Counted from the stretch's first letter, positions 45,041-54,852 are shown. The stretch is DNA of 64,000 bases from Lampris incognitus (GCF_029633865.1 NC_079213.1:98290845-98354844), one strand, 5' to 3'. Made by a program: numbers and translations. Notes: generated from the letters alone by a model not told the origin.

Positions 45041-45425
45041 CCCTTCATGGCAACAGCGTGCCTTGGTGGCAGTGGCCTCTTTCAGCAGGATGATGTGCCC
45101 TGCCATACTGCAAACATTGTTCAGGAAGGGTTTGAGGAACATGACAGAGTTCAAGGTGTTGCGTTGGCCTCCAAATTCTCCAGATCTCAACCCAATCGAG
45201 CATCTGTGGGACGTGCTGGAAAAACAAGTCCGATCCATGGAGGTCCCACCTCACAACATACAGGACTTAAAGGATCTGCTGCTAACGTCTTGGTACCAGA
45301 TACCAGAGGACGCCTTCAGAGGTCTTGTGGAGTCCATACCTTGATGGGTCAGAGCTGTCTTGGTGGCACGAGGGGGACCTACACAATATTAGGCAGGTGG
45401 TTTTAATGTTTTGGCTAATGAATGT
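45041..45425 (+). mobile_element. Tc1/mariner fragment, 3' part with right terminal repeat
   Basis: Encodes the end of a Tc1 transposase (RWPPNSPDLNPIEHLWDVLE, then KQVRSMEVPPHNIQDLKDLL), including the catalytic Glu region of the DDE fold. It then runs into the terminal repeat GGCAGGTGGTTTTAATGTTT. The 5' part is absent here. Confidence 0.85.
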
Positions 45426-46164
45426 ATGTAATGTCCCTTCCGAAATGACCTGTGTTTAACAATGAAAAAATAATATAAATATGCTGTCACAGATAAGAGA
45501 CGACCCACACGCAGAATCACTGAGCAGAGGCAGGAGTCAGGCAGAAGAGTGACGTTACTGATGAAAAAAGGCAATACATAAAATCAGACAGGCTACAAAG
45601 CAGGAAGGGAGCACACATTACGATCTGGCAAACAACACGGGCCAGCGGACCGCAATAATACTGGGGTAATGAACAGACAAGCAACACGTGTTGCAGACTG
45701 ATAGGCTGACAGATAATGCAGGGGGAGTGCCAGTGGGTGGAGACAGTGTGGTGGTGGGAACAGCTGGCAGATGCTGATTGGAGGATGAGCAGAGGGACGT
45801 GGCAGGAGGGAGGGGGTTAAGAGGAGCAGGAAGCTTCAGCAGAGTCATGTGCATACTATTATAACGATTTACTTACTTGCTTTTATTTATTAAAATTTGT
45901 GACAGAATCAAAGCAGAAATTTGTAACACATTCATTGAGAATTTCCTTTATCAAACAACAAAAACTTTCAAATCATGGGTTCAGATTTACAAATTCTGAG
46001 AGTTCCAAGTAGAAAGAGCTAACATAACATAACATAAAACTTTTTGCCCCACTTCCCAGAGGAGCACAAAGTGAGCAATGGACATAAACTGAAACTAGAA
46101 AAATCCAGCACCCTTGGGATTTGGAGAAACCAGGCACTCTCAAACTTTTTCATGTGAAGGACCT
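45426..46164. other. intergenic between two Tc1 fragments; nothing recognised
   Basis: No coding signal. Short (AACAT)n-like run near 46021. Confidence 0.4.
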
Positions 46165-46515
46165 CCATAATAGATGCACAATAGACCAAAATTCTGAGTG
46201 ACATTGACAAGGGCCAAATTGTGATGGCTAGATGACTGGGTCAGAACATCTCCAAAACAGCAGGTCAGGTGGGGTGTTTCAGCTATGTAGTGGTTAGTAC
46301 CTACCAAAAGTTGTTCAAGGAAGGAAAACTGGCGACCCGACGACAGAGTCATGAGCCCCCATGGCTCACTGATGCGTGTGGGGAACGAAGGCTAGTCTGT
46401 CTGATCCGATCCCACAGAGGAGCTACTGTAACTCACATTGGTGAAAACGTTAATGCTGGCTATGATAGACAAGTGTCAGAACACAGTGCATCACAGCTTA
46501 CCAAAACATTATCAC
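46165..46515 (+). mobile_element. Tc1/mariner fragment, 5' part of transposase
   Basis: GACAAGGGCCAAATTGTGAT, AAGGAAGGAAAACTGGCGAC and AGCTACTGTAACTCACATTG parallel the copy at 62380-62640. Indels break the frame, and only the N-terminal DNA-binding region is present. Confidence 0.75.
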
Positions 46516-46599
46516 AGACAGTGACGTCATCGCCTGTGCAGCGAAGCCAAATCAACAGTTTCTATAGTAACAACATCAGCGTAGCTCCAAAAATAGATT

Positions 46600-47160
46600 A
46601 TGTGACATGATGAACTATTTAAGCATTGTAAACATCATGCATAGAGGTAAAGCACAAACATAAGGGGGTGAGCACATGTAGCCTTATAAGCACTGTAAGT
46701 TTTTACTTTACCAGAGTTAATATAGGCCTAAGCAACAGGGATAATAAGCAGTTATTTTCAACGGAGTAACATGAGCTGAAAGCTGTGCAATTCCCTCTCA
46801 TTACCAGGTGGAAAATGTTCGGTGTTGGGCTGTCAGGGCCGACAGGGCCTTCTCTGCCGGCTCTGTCAAAATCAAAATCATAATTTGTTTTTCATGGTTA
46901 AATTGAAACGTACCTGAGATGTGTCTGAATTCAATTACTTGTTCTCTCCTGGGGCTGAGCAGGGATTTCCCATGTCATCTAAACGCATCACAGCTCCTTG
47001 GACCAGCACTAGATTGTATCGCTAGCCTTTCGTTGAAGCCCGAAGCTGAAAGGGGATTAAAACTTTGAGTGACCGCATCATCAGCATATGAAATGTTGAT
47101 GTGTAGCGACAAAACGCCCCAAGTCCCTGCATTGTGTCGGTGCTAGCCCTGGTGTCATCA
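46600..47160. other. no gene recognised; possible minus-strand donor
   Basis: A strong donor on the minus strand (CTCAG then GTACGT) ends at 46914. It could close a non-coding exon of a gene leaving leftwards, but no further exon was found. Confidence 0.25.
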
Positions 47161-47204
47161 CTTTGAGCTTGAGCTTTTGGCGTGTTGTGAGCGATCCAAG
47201 CGCA

Positions 47205-47384
47205 ATGGCCGCCGGACTCACAGCTACTGACGATCTTGTTGCCGATCTACTTCATGTTTTTTGCGAATCTGATGGGATTGTCTGCATTTTTTTTACACCT
47301 TCTCCCAAACGGACTAAAGTACTGGAGGAATTATGCGAGAGGGCTGCCACGAGTCTCTCGGGTGAGGTGGAACTTCAACTCCAG
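47205..47384 (+). CDS. candidate first coding exon of an unrecognised gene
   Basis: An ATG in a good context (GCGCAATGGCC, 47205) opens 60 codons that end at CAG just before GTCGGT, a possible donor, in phase 0. The peptide begins MAAGLTATDDLVADLL and looks like a folded globular segment (HVFCESDGIVCIFFTP, then KVLEELCERAATSL) without low complexity or transposon motifs. Nearby sequence has moderate CpG. I do not recognise the family. The following sequence up to 58 kb is transposons, so later exons would lie far to the right or may not exist. It could be a chance ORF or a repeat piece. Confidence 0.3.
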
Positions 47385-47430
47385 GTCGGTGTACACATTT
47401 TTCTCATTGCATTGAAGGCAGTGCATTGAT

Positions 47431-47641
47431 AATATTGTAGCGAATTTGGGGGGGGGCAACCACAGGAACTGCCGCGGCCGGGACGCGAACCCGTATCTCC
47501 CGCGCCGCGGGAGACATCGCTAACCGCTCGACTAAAGGGTCCCTTAGTCGACCGGTTAACGTTGACGCTTGCTGAGTGGGAGTTCGCGTCCCGGCTGTGG
47601 CGACGGTCTCCCAGACTGCCCCCCGAATTCGCTACAATATT
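47431..47641. repeat. head-to-head palindrome of tRNA-like short elements
   Basis: The outer ends AATATTGTAGCGAATT (47431-47446) and AATTCGCTACAATATT (47626-47641) are perfect 16-bp inverted repeats. The centre is CTAAAGGGTCCCTTAG at 47532-47547. Each arm reads outwards as a tRNA-like sequence. The left arm (minus strand) has an A-box TAGTCGAGCGGTTAG, an anticodon-like stem-loop CTCCC-GCGGCGC-GGGAG and a B-box GGTTCGCGTCC. The right arm has TTAGTCGACCGGTTAAC and AGTTCGCGTCCCGG. A single-arm relative lies at 59277-59385. Confidence 0.8.
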
Positions 47642-47810
47642 GTGGCGATACTGTATTCAGAATAATTTGCTGAAGTTGCGCGAGTGACTGGTCTGAACAC
47701 TACAACAACTGTAGAAACAAACAAAGAGATTTGTTATCTCTGCTGGTTGCCTGGAGGGGGTTATGCGTGTGTGTGTTTCTGTCCGCGGCTAATCTCGCAA
47801 ACTACTGGAC

Positions 47811-47948
47811 CTCCATCCATCCATTATCCAAACCGCTTATCCTTACTCAGAGTCGTGGGGACGCTGGAGCCTATCCCAGCAGTCACTGGGCAGCAGGCGG
47901 GGAGACACCCTGGACAGGCCGCCAGTCCGTCCCAGGAACCGACAGACA

Positions 47949-48005
<57 letters not shown>

Positions 48006-48075
48006 CTACAATTTAGTACGGCCGATTCACCTGACCTACGCGTCTTTGGACTGTGGGAGGAAACCGGAGCACCTG
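47811..48075 (-). mobile_element. SINE A copy 3, fragment with (CA)n expansion
   Basis: CCATCCATCCATTATCCAAA, then the reverse SINE A tail (GACGCTGGAGCCTATCCCAG), a CA array at 47949-48004, then GGCCGATTCACCTGACCTAC and GTGGGAGGAAACCGGAGCAC. The tRNA-like head is missing. Confidence 0.8.
47949..48004. repeat. (CA)28 microsatellite
   Basis: A CA array inside the SINE A fragment, at the place where other copies have a short CACACA run. Confidence 0.95.
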
Positions 48076-48121
48076 GGCTACTGGACCTGTCAGCCCAAAG
48101 TTTTTTTTAAATATATATATA

Positions 48122-48511
48122 TAAATTTATTTCTGCTTTTTCCCTTTTTCCTCACAATTCAGTGGCCAATCGATCCCTATCTTAGTTCAAACACCCACCC
48201 TCGTACTGCATGCGTTCACCAACTGCATCTCTCCGGCCGGCAGTCTCGACGGGGACGCCTCCCACCTTTCGTGACAAGGCGACTCCAGGCCGAACCACTG
48301 CTTTTTCCGACACACACAAAGACGCATTTATGTGACGAACACAAGCCGACTCCCCCCCCCTCCCGAAGACAGCGTTGCCAATTATTGCTGCTTCATCGAG
48401 TCCGGCCATAGTCGGATGATCTGACGAGACCTGGGCGCGAAACCTGGTCCGCAGTGGGCAACTGCATCGACACAAAGCCGATGCTTAGACCGCTACACCA
48501 CAGCGGACCCT
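48122..48511 (-). mobile_element. tRNA-derived SINE-like element (family C)
   Basis: On the minus strand it begins GGGTCCGCTGTGGTGTAGCG (A-box) and has CCAGGTTTCGCGCCCAGG (B-box). The body contains CGACTATGGCCGGACTCGAT and GCCTGGAGTCGCCTTGTCAC. It differs from families A, B and D. Confidence 0.65.
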
Positions 48512-49184
48512 AGCCCAAAATGTTTTGTGCACAGCCATGACTGTATGATCAAAAACCTGTCGTTGTTGCGGTGATTAAAAACCTTCGGAAAACCGTTTGT
48601 TCTCGCCATCGCCGCTCCCTCTCCCCATTCACTCTCTAGCTCGCTCGATCAACACAGCCCTTAGTCGCTGCACGCATGCGCGCTGTTGATTTAGAGCGGG
48701 CAGCGACAGGGCCAATTATGTATCCGGGTGTGAGTGCTGAAAGTAAACGAGATGTCGATCGTATTTAGCAAATCGGCAGATTATACACTGCTGTTATCAG
48801 CACAGCAGAACTGGAGGAACCAAACATAATTTGCGTTATTCACCTCGCCACCATGTTTGTTTAACAGACAACAATGGGCGGAGATGCCATAGAACCTGTT
48901 GGATGTTCGTGTGAATAAGAACAACTTGTTATTACTCCAAACTTGGTTCATTAACCGTGATATCGAGGAAGCAACGCAACATTAACGAACACGGCAGACA
49001 CTAACTTGACCATGCGCATGCTCAGGATTAAGTTCTATAACTACGGTGTCTGCAATGGCTCAATATAGACCACTGTGAACAGAGTGACCGATCTCTGATT
49101 GATTCACTTCAGTAGTAAATATAGCAGAGCTTTGTTAAAGTTAAATGTTAAAACTCCTCTATGAATTTGCAATTTTACGAGTAG
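48512..49184. other. host sequence left of Ty3-4; nothing recognised
   Basis: No convincing coding signal. Ends with GTAG (49181-49184), the Ty3-4 target site. Confidence 0.4.
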
Positions 49185-49427
49185 TGTGGTGGACACGTAT
49201 TGGGGATAGAATTCACCCCAGGAACTAAGGGTTAAGTCAGGGTTGCCCTGGCAGGTTAACGCAGGGTTAAGTTATGGTTGTTCAGCCAGTTTTCTGATTA
49301 TTCTTGCCGCCTCCGCTCAGTCGAGCTGTGGGTTTTGTTTGTCTCGCTGATTTACCGTGGATTAAAGAAAGTTGCCTACACGGCTAAAGTGTGAACCTAC
49401 GGTCTTCTCCGTTCCTTCGGCTCTACA
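49185..49427 (+). repeat. Ty3-4 5' LTR
   Basis: Starts TGTGGTGGACACGTATTGG and ends TCGGCTCTACA. Confidence 0.93.
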
Positions 49428-49428
49428 C

Positions 49429-49443
49429 TGGTGACCCCGACGT
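49429..49443 (+). promoter_or_regulatory. Ty3-4 primer binding site, tRNA-Trp type
   Basis: TGGTGACCCCGACGT, one base after the LTR. It complements the 3' end of animal tRNA-Trp (ACGTCGGGGTCACCA, recalled from memory) over 15 bases. Confidence 0.8.
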
Positions 49444-49479
49444 CGGTTTTCGGATAAGTTTTCTGAAACCACACACATT

Positions 49480-50172
49480 ATGGCTACGAACGCCGTTGCA
49501 ATTAAACTGCCGGAGTTTTGGGAGTCTTCCGCGGCTACATGGTTCGCGCAGGCTGAGGCACAGTTCGCGCTCAGAGACATAACAGCGGACGAGACCAGGT
49601 GCTACTACGTAGTGGCAGCGCTGGGGGGCGCTACGGCTTCCAGGATAAGCGGTTTCATAACCAACCCACCGGCCGATGGTAAATACGCCGCACTTAAACA
49701 TCTCCTCCTTGAAACTTTTGAACTGTCAACAACGGAGAGAGCACGTCGCCTCTTCGCAATTCAGGGCTTGGGAGATGGCAAACCATCGGAGCTAATGAGC
49801 AGGATGTTAAATCTACTGGGTCAAGAAAAGCCATGTTTCCTGTTTATGGAGCTGTTTCTGCGCAACATGCCGCCCCACGTCCAGACTGCGCTCGCTAACT
49901 CCACCATCACTGATCCCCGTGAGCTGGCAAAGGAGGCTGACCGATTCTTCGTCGCTACGCAACGTTCCTCCCATGCCGGGGTGCTGGCTCCTACCTTCAC
50001 TGGCCCCCCGCCGACATCGCGGGCGTGGCCCGACGGTGGCGCCACAGCGTCAGACCGCTACAAGCCCTCTGGACTCTGTATGTACCACGCTCGATTTGGT
50101 GCGAAAGCTAAACGGTGCCGTTCCCCCTGCAACTACAGGCCGACGGGAAACGAGAGGGCCAACACTCAGTAG
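49480..50172 (+). CDS. Ty3-4 Gag, 230 aa
   Basis: Starts soon after the primer site. Residues 10-150 resemble CsRn1-type Gag (FWESSAATWFAQAEAQFALR, DETRCYYVVAALGG, LKHLLLETFELS). The C-terminus has C-x2-H-x9-C-x3-C (CMYHARFGAKAKRCRSPC, near 202-219) in place of the usual CCHC knuckle. The frame is open to its natural-looking stop. The protease continues in the -1 frame with overlap, which suggests ribosomal frameshifting in the parent element. Confidence 0.85.
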   Translation: MATNAVAIKLPEFWESSAATWFAQAEAQFALRDITADETRCYYVVAALGGATASRISGFITNPPADGKYAALKHLLLETFELSTTERARRLFAIQGLGDGKPSELMSRMLNLLGQEKPCFLFMELFLRNMPPHVQTALANSTITDPRELAKEADRFFVATQRSSHAGVLAPTFTGPPPTSRAWPDGGATASDRYKPSGLCMYHARFGAKAKRCRSPCNYRPTGNERANTQ

Positions 50173-50369
50173 TGGCCATGAGTGTTGGCGATACGAGCAG
50201 GCTACTCTTCATCCTCGACACCATCTCCGGTCGGCGATTTCTCTGTGACACGGGCGCACAGAGAAGCTGCTCCCTGCTACTGACGTCGACATCATGGGCG
50301 GGGAGCGGGGCCCCCGGTTGGCGACGGCTGACGGCAGCCCTATCCACACCTACGGCGTGCGGTCTGTAG
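50115..50369 (+). pseudogene. Ty3-4 protease start, frame-broken
   Basis: Reads FILDTISGRRFLCDTGAQRS with the aspartic protease DTGA. Soon afterwards (about 50262) the sequence typical of the family continues in another frame, so a small indel has broken it. The rest of the domain is then cut by Ty3-3 at 50407. Confidence 0.8.
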
Positions 50370-50407
50370 AACTGTGTTTTGGTGGACAACGTTTCACGTG
50401 GGAGTTC

Positions 50408-50639
50408 TGTAATGAATGAAAGATGTTATTATTTTGAAGGTCCTGTCACGTGTTTAACTTGACCTACTCACGGGTGTACGTGCGGTGCATGTGACGTATA
50501 CAGGAAGTTAGACGCGGATGTTAGGAAGGTTGTATGTCGGATGAACGCTAGTAAAAGCTACACAGTTAAGAACCTACGAAGTCGGCTCGTTCTTGAATTA
50601 TTCTTATGTCAGTAAGACAAGGCGTCTACGGACATTACA
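50408..50639 (+). repeat. Ty3-3 5' LTR
   Basis: Starts TGTAATGAATGAAAG and ends CTACGGACATTACA. Confidence 0.95.
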
Positions 50640-50655
50640 TGGTGTCAGAAGAGTC
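50640..50655 (+). promoter_or_regulatory. Ty3-3 primer binding site (tRNA-Leu-like)
   Basis: TGGTGTCAGAAG, the same 12 bases as Ty3-1. Confidence 0.65.
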
Positions 50656-50678
50656 TGTGTATCTGAACACGAGCGGTC

Positions 50679-53600
50679 ATGCCGAAGTTTAATCCGCCGA
50701 GTGAATTCCAGTTTGACTGCCCCGTTGAATGGCCGGAGTGGAAACAGCGGTTTTGGCGCTTCAGGCTCGCGACAAAGCTGGATAAAGACGACGGGGAGAT
50801 TCAAGTGAGTTCGCTGATTTATGCAATGGGCAGCGAGGCTGAAAAGATATTCAGCTCGTTTGACTTCGCGGCGGAGGGTGATAAAGTGGACTATGATATC
50901 GTACTGAAAAGATTCGACGACTACTTTATTCCCCGCCGTAACATCATACATGAGAGGGCGTGCTTCTATCAACGTAGCCAGCAGCCAGGAGAGACAGCGG
51001 AGATGTACATCCGGGCATTGTATGAGCTGTCTGAACACTGTGAGTTTGGGGACAAGAGGGATGAACATATCAGAGATCGTCTGGTAGTGGGCATAAAAGA
51101 TAAGGTGCTCTCCCGTCAGTTCCAGCTCACAGCGGACCTTACTCTGGTGAAAGTCATTGAACAAGTGCGCCAGGCGGAGGCAATAACAAAGCAGCTCAGC
51201 CTCCAAGCTAACCAACCAGAGGCCCAGCTGGCTAACGTCAATGTTGTCCGACGGCGGGACGAACGCCAAAACAAAAAGGGCGGACAGCGTCATGGTGGCA
51301 GCAGTCCTGCAACCAACAAAGTAGATGAATGCGGGAGGGGCGGCAAGACGCAGCAGACCGATGAGCGGAAGTGTCCTGCAACGAACAGTAAGTGCAACAA
51401 GTGTCATAAAAAGGGACATTGGGAGCGTGTATGTCACTCTAAAGCGGTGAGAGAAGTCACTGAAGAGGTTAAACAGCTGTATTTTCTGGGAGAAGTTGGC
51501 AAAGAGAGCAGTCAGGAAGATTGGACTGTTAGTTTAACAATAAGTGATGTACCAATAACCTTTAAAATTGACACGGGGGCTGACGCTACTGTTATCAACC
51601 AAGGGACATTTAAAAAGCTGAAGCCAAACATAAAACTGGGACCTCCTGACACATGCTTCATAAGCCCAGGTGGAAACATCAGCTGCATAGGACAGTTTCA
51701 AGCCACAACCAACTACAAGGAGAAACAATACTCCTTTCCAGTGTATGTGATCAAGGGGAGAGGCAGCTGTCTGCTGAGTCGTCCAGAGGCAGTGGAGATG
51801 GGTCTAGTGAAGCGGATGAATGAGGTCAGTGGAGTTTTCGGTTCAAGTGGACTGCTGAAAACAGACCCAGTGAAAATAGCTCTGGTGGAGGATGCCCAGC
51901 CATACGCGGTGCATACAGCCAGACGGATACCGCTGCCACTTGTACCACTGGTTAAGAAAGAACTGCAGCGCATGGAAAATGAGGGCATTATTGAAAAAGT
52001 GACTCAGCCCACAGAATGGTGCGCCGCTATGGTGCCGGTGCTGAAACCGAACAAGAAAGAGGTTTGCTGCTGCGCCGACCTCAGGAGGCTGAATCGAGCG
52101 GTGAAACGTGAGAAATACGTGCTGCCCACTATGGAGGAAATAATGCCAAGGCTTGCAGGGTCAAAGTTCTTCACAACGTTGGATGCAGCAAGTGGGTTTT
52201 ACCAGATCCCCTCGCATGAAGACAGCAGGGGGCTCACCACTTTCATCACCCCATTTGGGAGGTATGCTTTCTGCCGCCTTCCATTTGGTATAACGAGTGC
52301 TCCAGAGATTTTCCAGAGAAAGATGGCGGAAACTCTGACCAGGCTAGAGGGCACAGAGGTGTACATGGATGACATCCTTATACATGGAGAGACTGAGGAA
52401 ATCCATGACCGGCGCCTAGCAGAGGCGCTGGGGGTCATTGAAACAGCAGGTCTCAAACTGAACCAAGCGAAATGCAAGTTCAAACAGAAACAAGTCCGCT
52501 TCCTTGGTCACGTCATCGACGAGGCAGGCATCAGACCTGACCCGGACAAAGTGGCCGGAATAGAGAACTTTGCTCAGCCCCAGAACGTGACGGAACTCAA
52601 GAGGTTCCTCGGGATGGTGAACTATTTGGCAAAATACGTCCCAGAGCTGTCCACGGTAGGTCAGCCGCTTTATGGACTGCTTAAAGCGATGACAGAGTGG
52701 CTGTGGGGACCTGCACAGAACACAGCATTCCAAGACCTTAAAGCAGCACTCGCCACCGCCCCGGTACTCACCTTTTATGACGTCACTAAGGCTACGGTGG
52801 TGTCAGCAGATGCCAGCAGCTACGGGCTGGGGGGCGTTCTGCTCCAGCAGCACGGGGAACACTGGAAGCCCGTGGCCTACTGCTCCCGACGGCTGAGTGA
52901 CGCAGAGACAAGGTACGCACAGATTGAGAAAGAGTGCTTAGCCAGCGTCTGGGCATGTGAAAGGTTCGAGAAGTACTTGTTTGGGCTTGACAATTTCAGA
53001 CTTGTCACCGATCATAAACCACTAGTGCCTCTCCTGAACAGCAAAGACTCGGATAATGTGCCCGTTAGGTGCCAGAGACTTTTAATGAGGCTGATGCGTT
53101 TCAATGCAGTGGCTGAATACGCACCAGGCAAAACGTTAGCTGTGGCTGACGCACTCTCCAGAGGCCCAGAGCAGTGCTACGGAGATGGTGCTTCTCATGA
53201 TGATGTTGCAGCGCACATTGATGCCATCGTGTGCCAGGTGCCTGCCACATCTCAAAGGATGCAGGAGATAAAACAGAGCACGGATGGGGATCTGCAGCTC
53301 CAGACAGTGTTGGGCTTCATCAGACACGGCTGGCCTGAGTATGTCGATAAAGTGCCGGAGACAGTCAGAGACTTTTATCAGGTGAGAGGGGAGGTATCTG
53401 AGGTAGATGGTTTAGTCATCAGAGGCAGTCGTATCGTCATTCCCACAGAGATGAGGAAGGTGATCTTAGAGAGAATACACGACGGGCACCAGGGGATAGT
53501 TAAGTGCAGAGAGAGAGCTAGCCAGTCAGTGTGGTGGCCCAAAATGACAGAGCACATTACAACAAAGATACAGCAATGTCAATTCTGCAGAGAACACAAG

Positions 53601-54527
53601 AACACACAGAGAAAAGAGCCTTTAATGTCAAGTGAGCTCCCATCCAGACCATGGCAGAAAGTTGGCATAGACCTGTGTGAGTACAAAAAGCAAAACTACT
53701 TGATAGTGTCTGACTGTTATTCCAGGTTTTTGGAGATCCTAAATCTACCAACAACTACTAGCAGTCAGGTTGTAGCTAGGCTGAAGGCTACATTTGCACG
53801 TTTTGGTATCCCTGAAATTGTAGTTAGCGATAATGGGCCACAGCTAGTTTCAGAAGAGATGAGGAGGTTCGGTGAGGATTATGATTTCATCCATGTGACT
53901 TCAAGCCCACACTACCCCCAGAGTAATGGACAGGCAGAGAGGGCTGTTCAGATAGCCGAAAGCATATTAAGACAGGAAGACCCTCTCCTCGCCCTGTTGA
54001 CATACAGAGCTACACCCTCTTCTTCCACTGGAGCCAGTCCAGCGGAATTGCTCATGGGTAGGAGAATCAGAACCACCTTACCCACATTGCAGCATAACCT
54101 GAAACCGGCCTGGCCTAAAGAGGAACTGATCAAAACCGCTGACGCCGCAGCCAAATCGAGGCAGGCTTTCTACTACGACCACAGGAACGGCGTGCGGACA
54201 CTGCGCCCACTGAACTCGGGTGACGCAGTACTCACCAAACCTGATGGACAGAAAACATGGACAATGCCAGCAGTTGTTCACAGTCAGAGCTCCACTCCCA
54301 GATCCTACATAGTGGAGACAGCTCAAGGTGAACGTTACAGAAGGAACAGGCGCCACCTGTTGGCCACACCCAAAACACTCACCTTTGACAGCAGGGATCC
54401 TGACCATGTCACTCCAGGGGAGAGTGGAAACACGGATGAGTCCCGAGCAGCAGAAATGCCAACTTCCACACCATATGGTACACGCTCTGGCAGGGTGAGC
54501 AAGCCAGCAATCCGGCTGGATTTGTGA
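50679..54527 (+). CDS. Ty3-3 Gag-Pol polyprotein, 1282 aa, intact
   Basis: Starts 40 bases after the LTR. Gag about 1-200 (DCPVEWPEWKQRFWRFRLAT at the start); one clear zinc knuckle CNKCHKKGHWERVC near 238; protease DTGADATVIN near 297; reverse transcriptase with CRLPFGITSAPEIFQ and the YMDDILIHG catalytic box near 561; RNase H SADASSYGLGGVLL near 710 and TDHKPLVPLL; integrase zinc motif HDGHQGIVKCRERA near 933; core GIDLCEY near 995, SDNGPQLVSEEM near 1049, NGQAERAVQIAE near 1085. All catalytic motifs are canonical. No env or chromodomain seen. With identical LTRs it is a candidate active element. Confidence 0.95.
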   Translation: MPKFNPPSEFQFDCPVEWPEWKQRFWRFRLATKLDKDDGEIQVSSLIYAMGSEAEKIFSSFDFAAEGDKVDYDIVLKRFDDYFIPRRNIIHERACFYQRSQQPGETAEMYIRALYELSEHCEFGDKRDEHIRDRLVVGIKDKVLSRQFQLTADLTLVKVIEQVRQAEAITKQLSLQANQPEAQLANVNVVRRRDERQNKKGGQRHGGSSPATNKVDECGRGGKTQQTDERKCPATNSKCNKCHKKGHWERVCHSKAVREVTEEVKQLYFLGEVGKESSQEDWTVSLTISDVPITFKIDTGADATVINQGTFKKLKPNIKLGPPDTCFISPGGNISCIGQFQATTNYKEKQYSFPVYVIKGRGSCLLSRPEAVEMGLVKRMNEVSGVFGSSGLLKTDPVKIALVEDAQPYAVHTARRIPLPLVPLVKKELQRMENEGIIEKVTQPTEWCAAMVPVLKPNKKEVCCCADLRRLNRAVKREKYVLPTMEEIMPRLAGSKFFTTLDAASGFYQIPSHEDSRGLTTFITPFGRYAFCRLPFGITSAPEIFQRKMAETLTRLEGTEVYMDDILIHGETEEIHDRRLAEALGVIETAGLKLNQAKCKFKQKQVRFLGHVIDEAGIRPDPDKVAGIENFAQPQNVTELKRFLGMVNYLAKYVPELSTVGQPLYGLLKAMTEWLWGPAQNTAFQDLKAALATAPVLTFYDVTKATVVSADASSYGLGGVLLQQHGEHWKPVAYCSRRLSDAETRYAQIEKECLASVWACERFEKYLFGLDNFRLVTDHKPLVPLLNSKDSDNVPVRCQRLLMRLMRFNAVAEYAPGKTLAVADALSRGPEQCYGDGASHDDVAAHIDAIVCQVPATSQRMQEIKQSTDGDLQLQTVLGFIRHGWPEYVDKVPETVRDFYQVRGEVSEVDGLVIRGSRIVIPTEMRKVILERIHDGHQGIVKCRERASQSVWWPKMTEHITTKIQQCQFCREHKNTQRKEPLMSSELPSRPWQKVGIDLCEYKKQNYLIVSDCYSRFLEILNLPTTTSSQVVARLKATFARFGIPEIVVSDNGPQLVSEEMRRFGEDYDFIHVTSSPHYPQSNGQAERAVQIAESILRQEDPLLALLTYRATPSSSTGASPAELLMGRRIRTTLPTLQHNLKPAWPKEELIKTADAAAKSRQAFYYDHRNGVRTLRPLNSGDAVLTKPDGQKTWTMPAVVHSQSSTPRSYIVETAQGERYRRNRRHLLATPKTLTFDSRDPDHVTPGESGNTDESRAAEMPTSTPYGTRSGRVSKPAIRLDL

Positions 54528-54620
54528 GGCGTATGGACTTGTGTACTGTGGGGGATTTTTTATTTTTTTTGTGAAAAGGGGGGTGATATACAGGTTAGAA
54601 AATCATCTTAGAGGGGGAGA

Positions 54621-54852
54621 TGTAATGAATGAAAGATGTTATTATTTTGAAGGTCCTGTCACGTGTTTAACTTGACCTACTCACGGGTGTACGTGCGGTG
54701 CATGTGACGTATACAGGAAGTTAGACGCGGATGTTAGGAAGGTTGTATGTCGGATGAACGCTAGTAAAAGCTACACAGTTAAGAACCTACGAAGTCGGCT
54801 CGTTCTTGAATTATTCTTATGTCAGTAAGACAAGGCGTCTACGGACATTACA
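54621..54852 (+). repeat. Ty3-3 3' LTR
   Basis: 232 bp, identical by eye to the 5' LTR. It reads through into Ty3-4 protease sequence, so the apparent ORF start at 54819 is inside this LTR. Confidence 0.95.

Larger units (their letters stand above)
50408..54852 (+). mobile_element. Ty3-3: complete, very young Ty3/gypsy element nested in Ty3-4
   Basis: 4445 bp with 232-bp LTRs that look identical, and the 5-bp target duplication AGTTC (50403-50407 and 54853-54857) lies within the Ty3-4 protease region. The primer site TGGTGTCAGAAG directly follows the 5' LTR, and a purine tract GAGGGGGAGA precedes the 3' LTR. One intact gag-pol frame lies inside. Confidence 0.97.

Noticed and set aside
47684..48411. 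A 226-aa plus-strand ORF
   Set aside because: It runs through SINE A, a CA array and SINE C, and has no domain.
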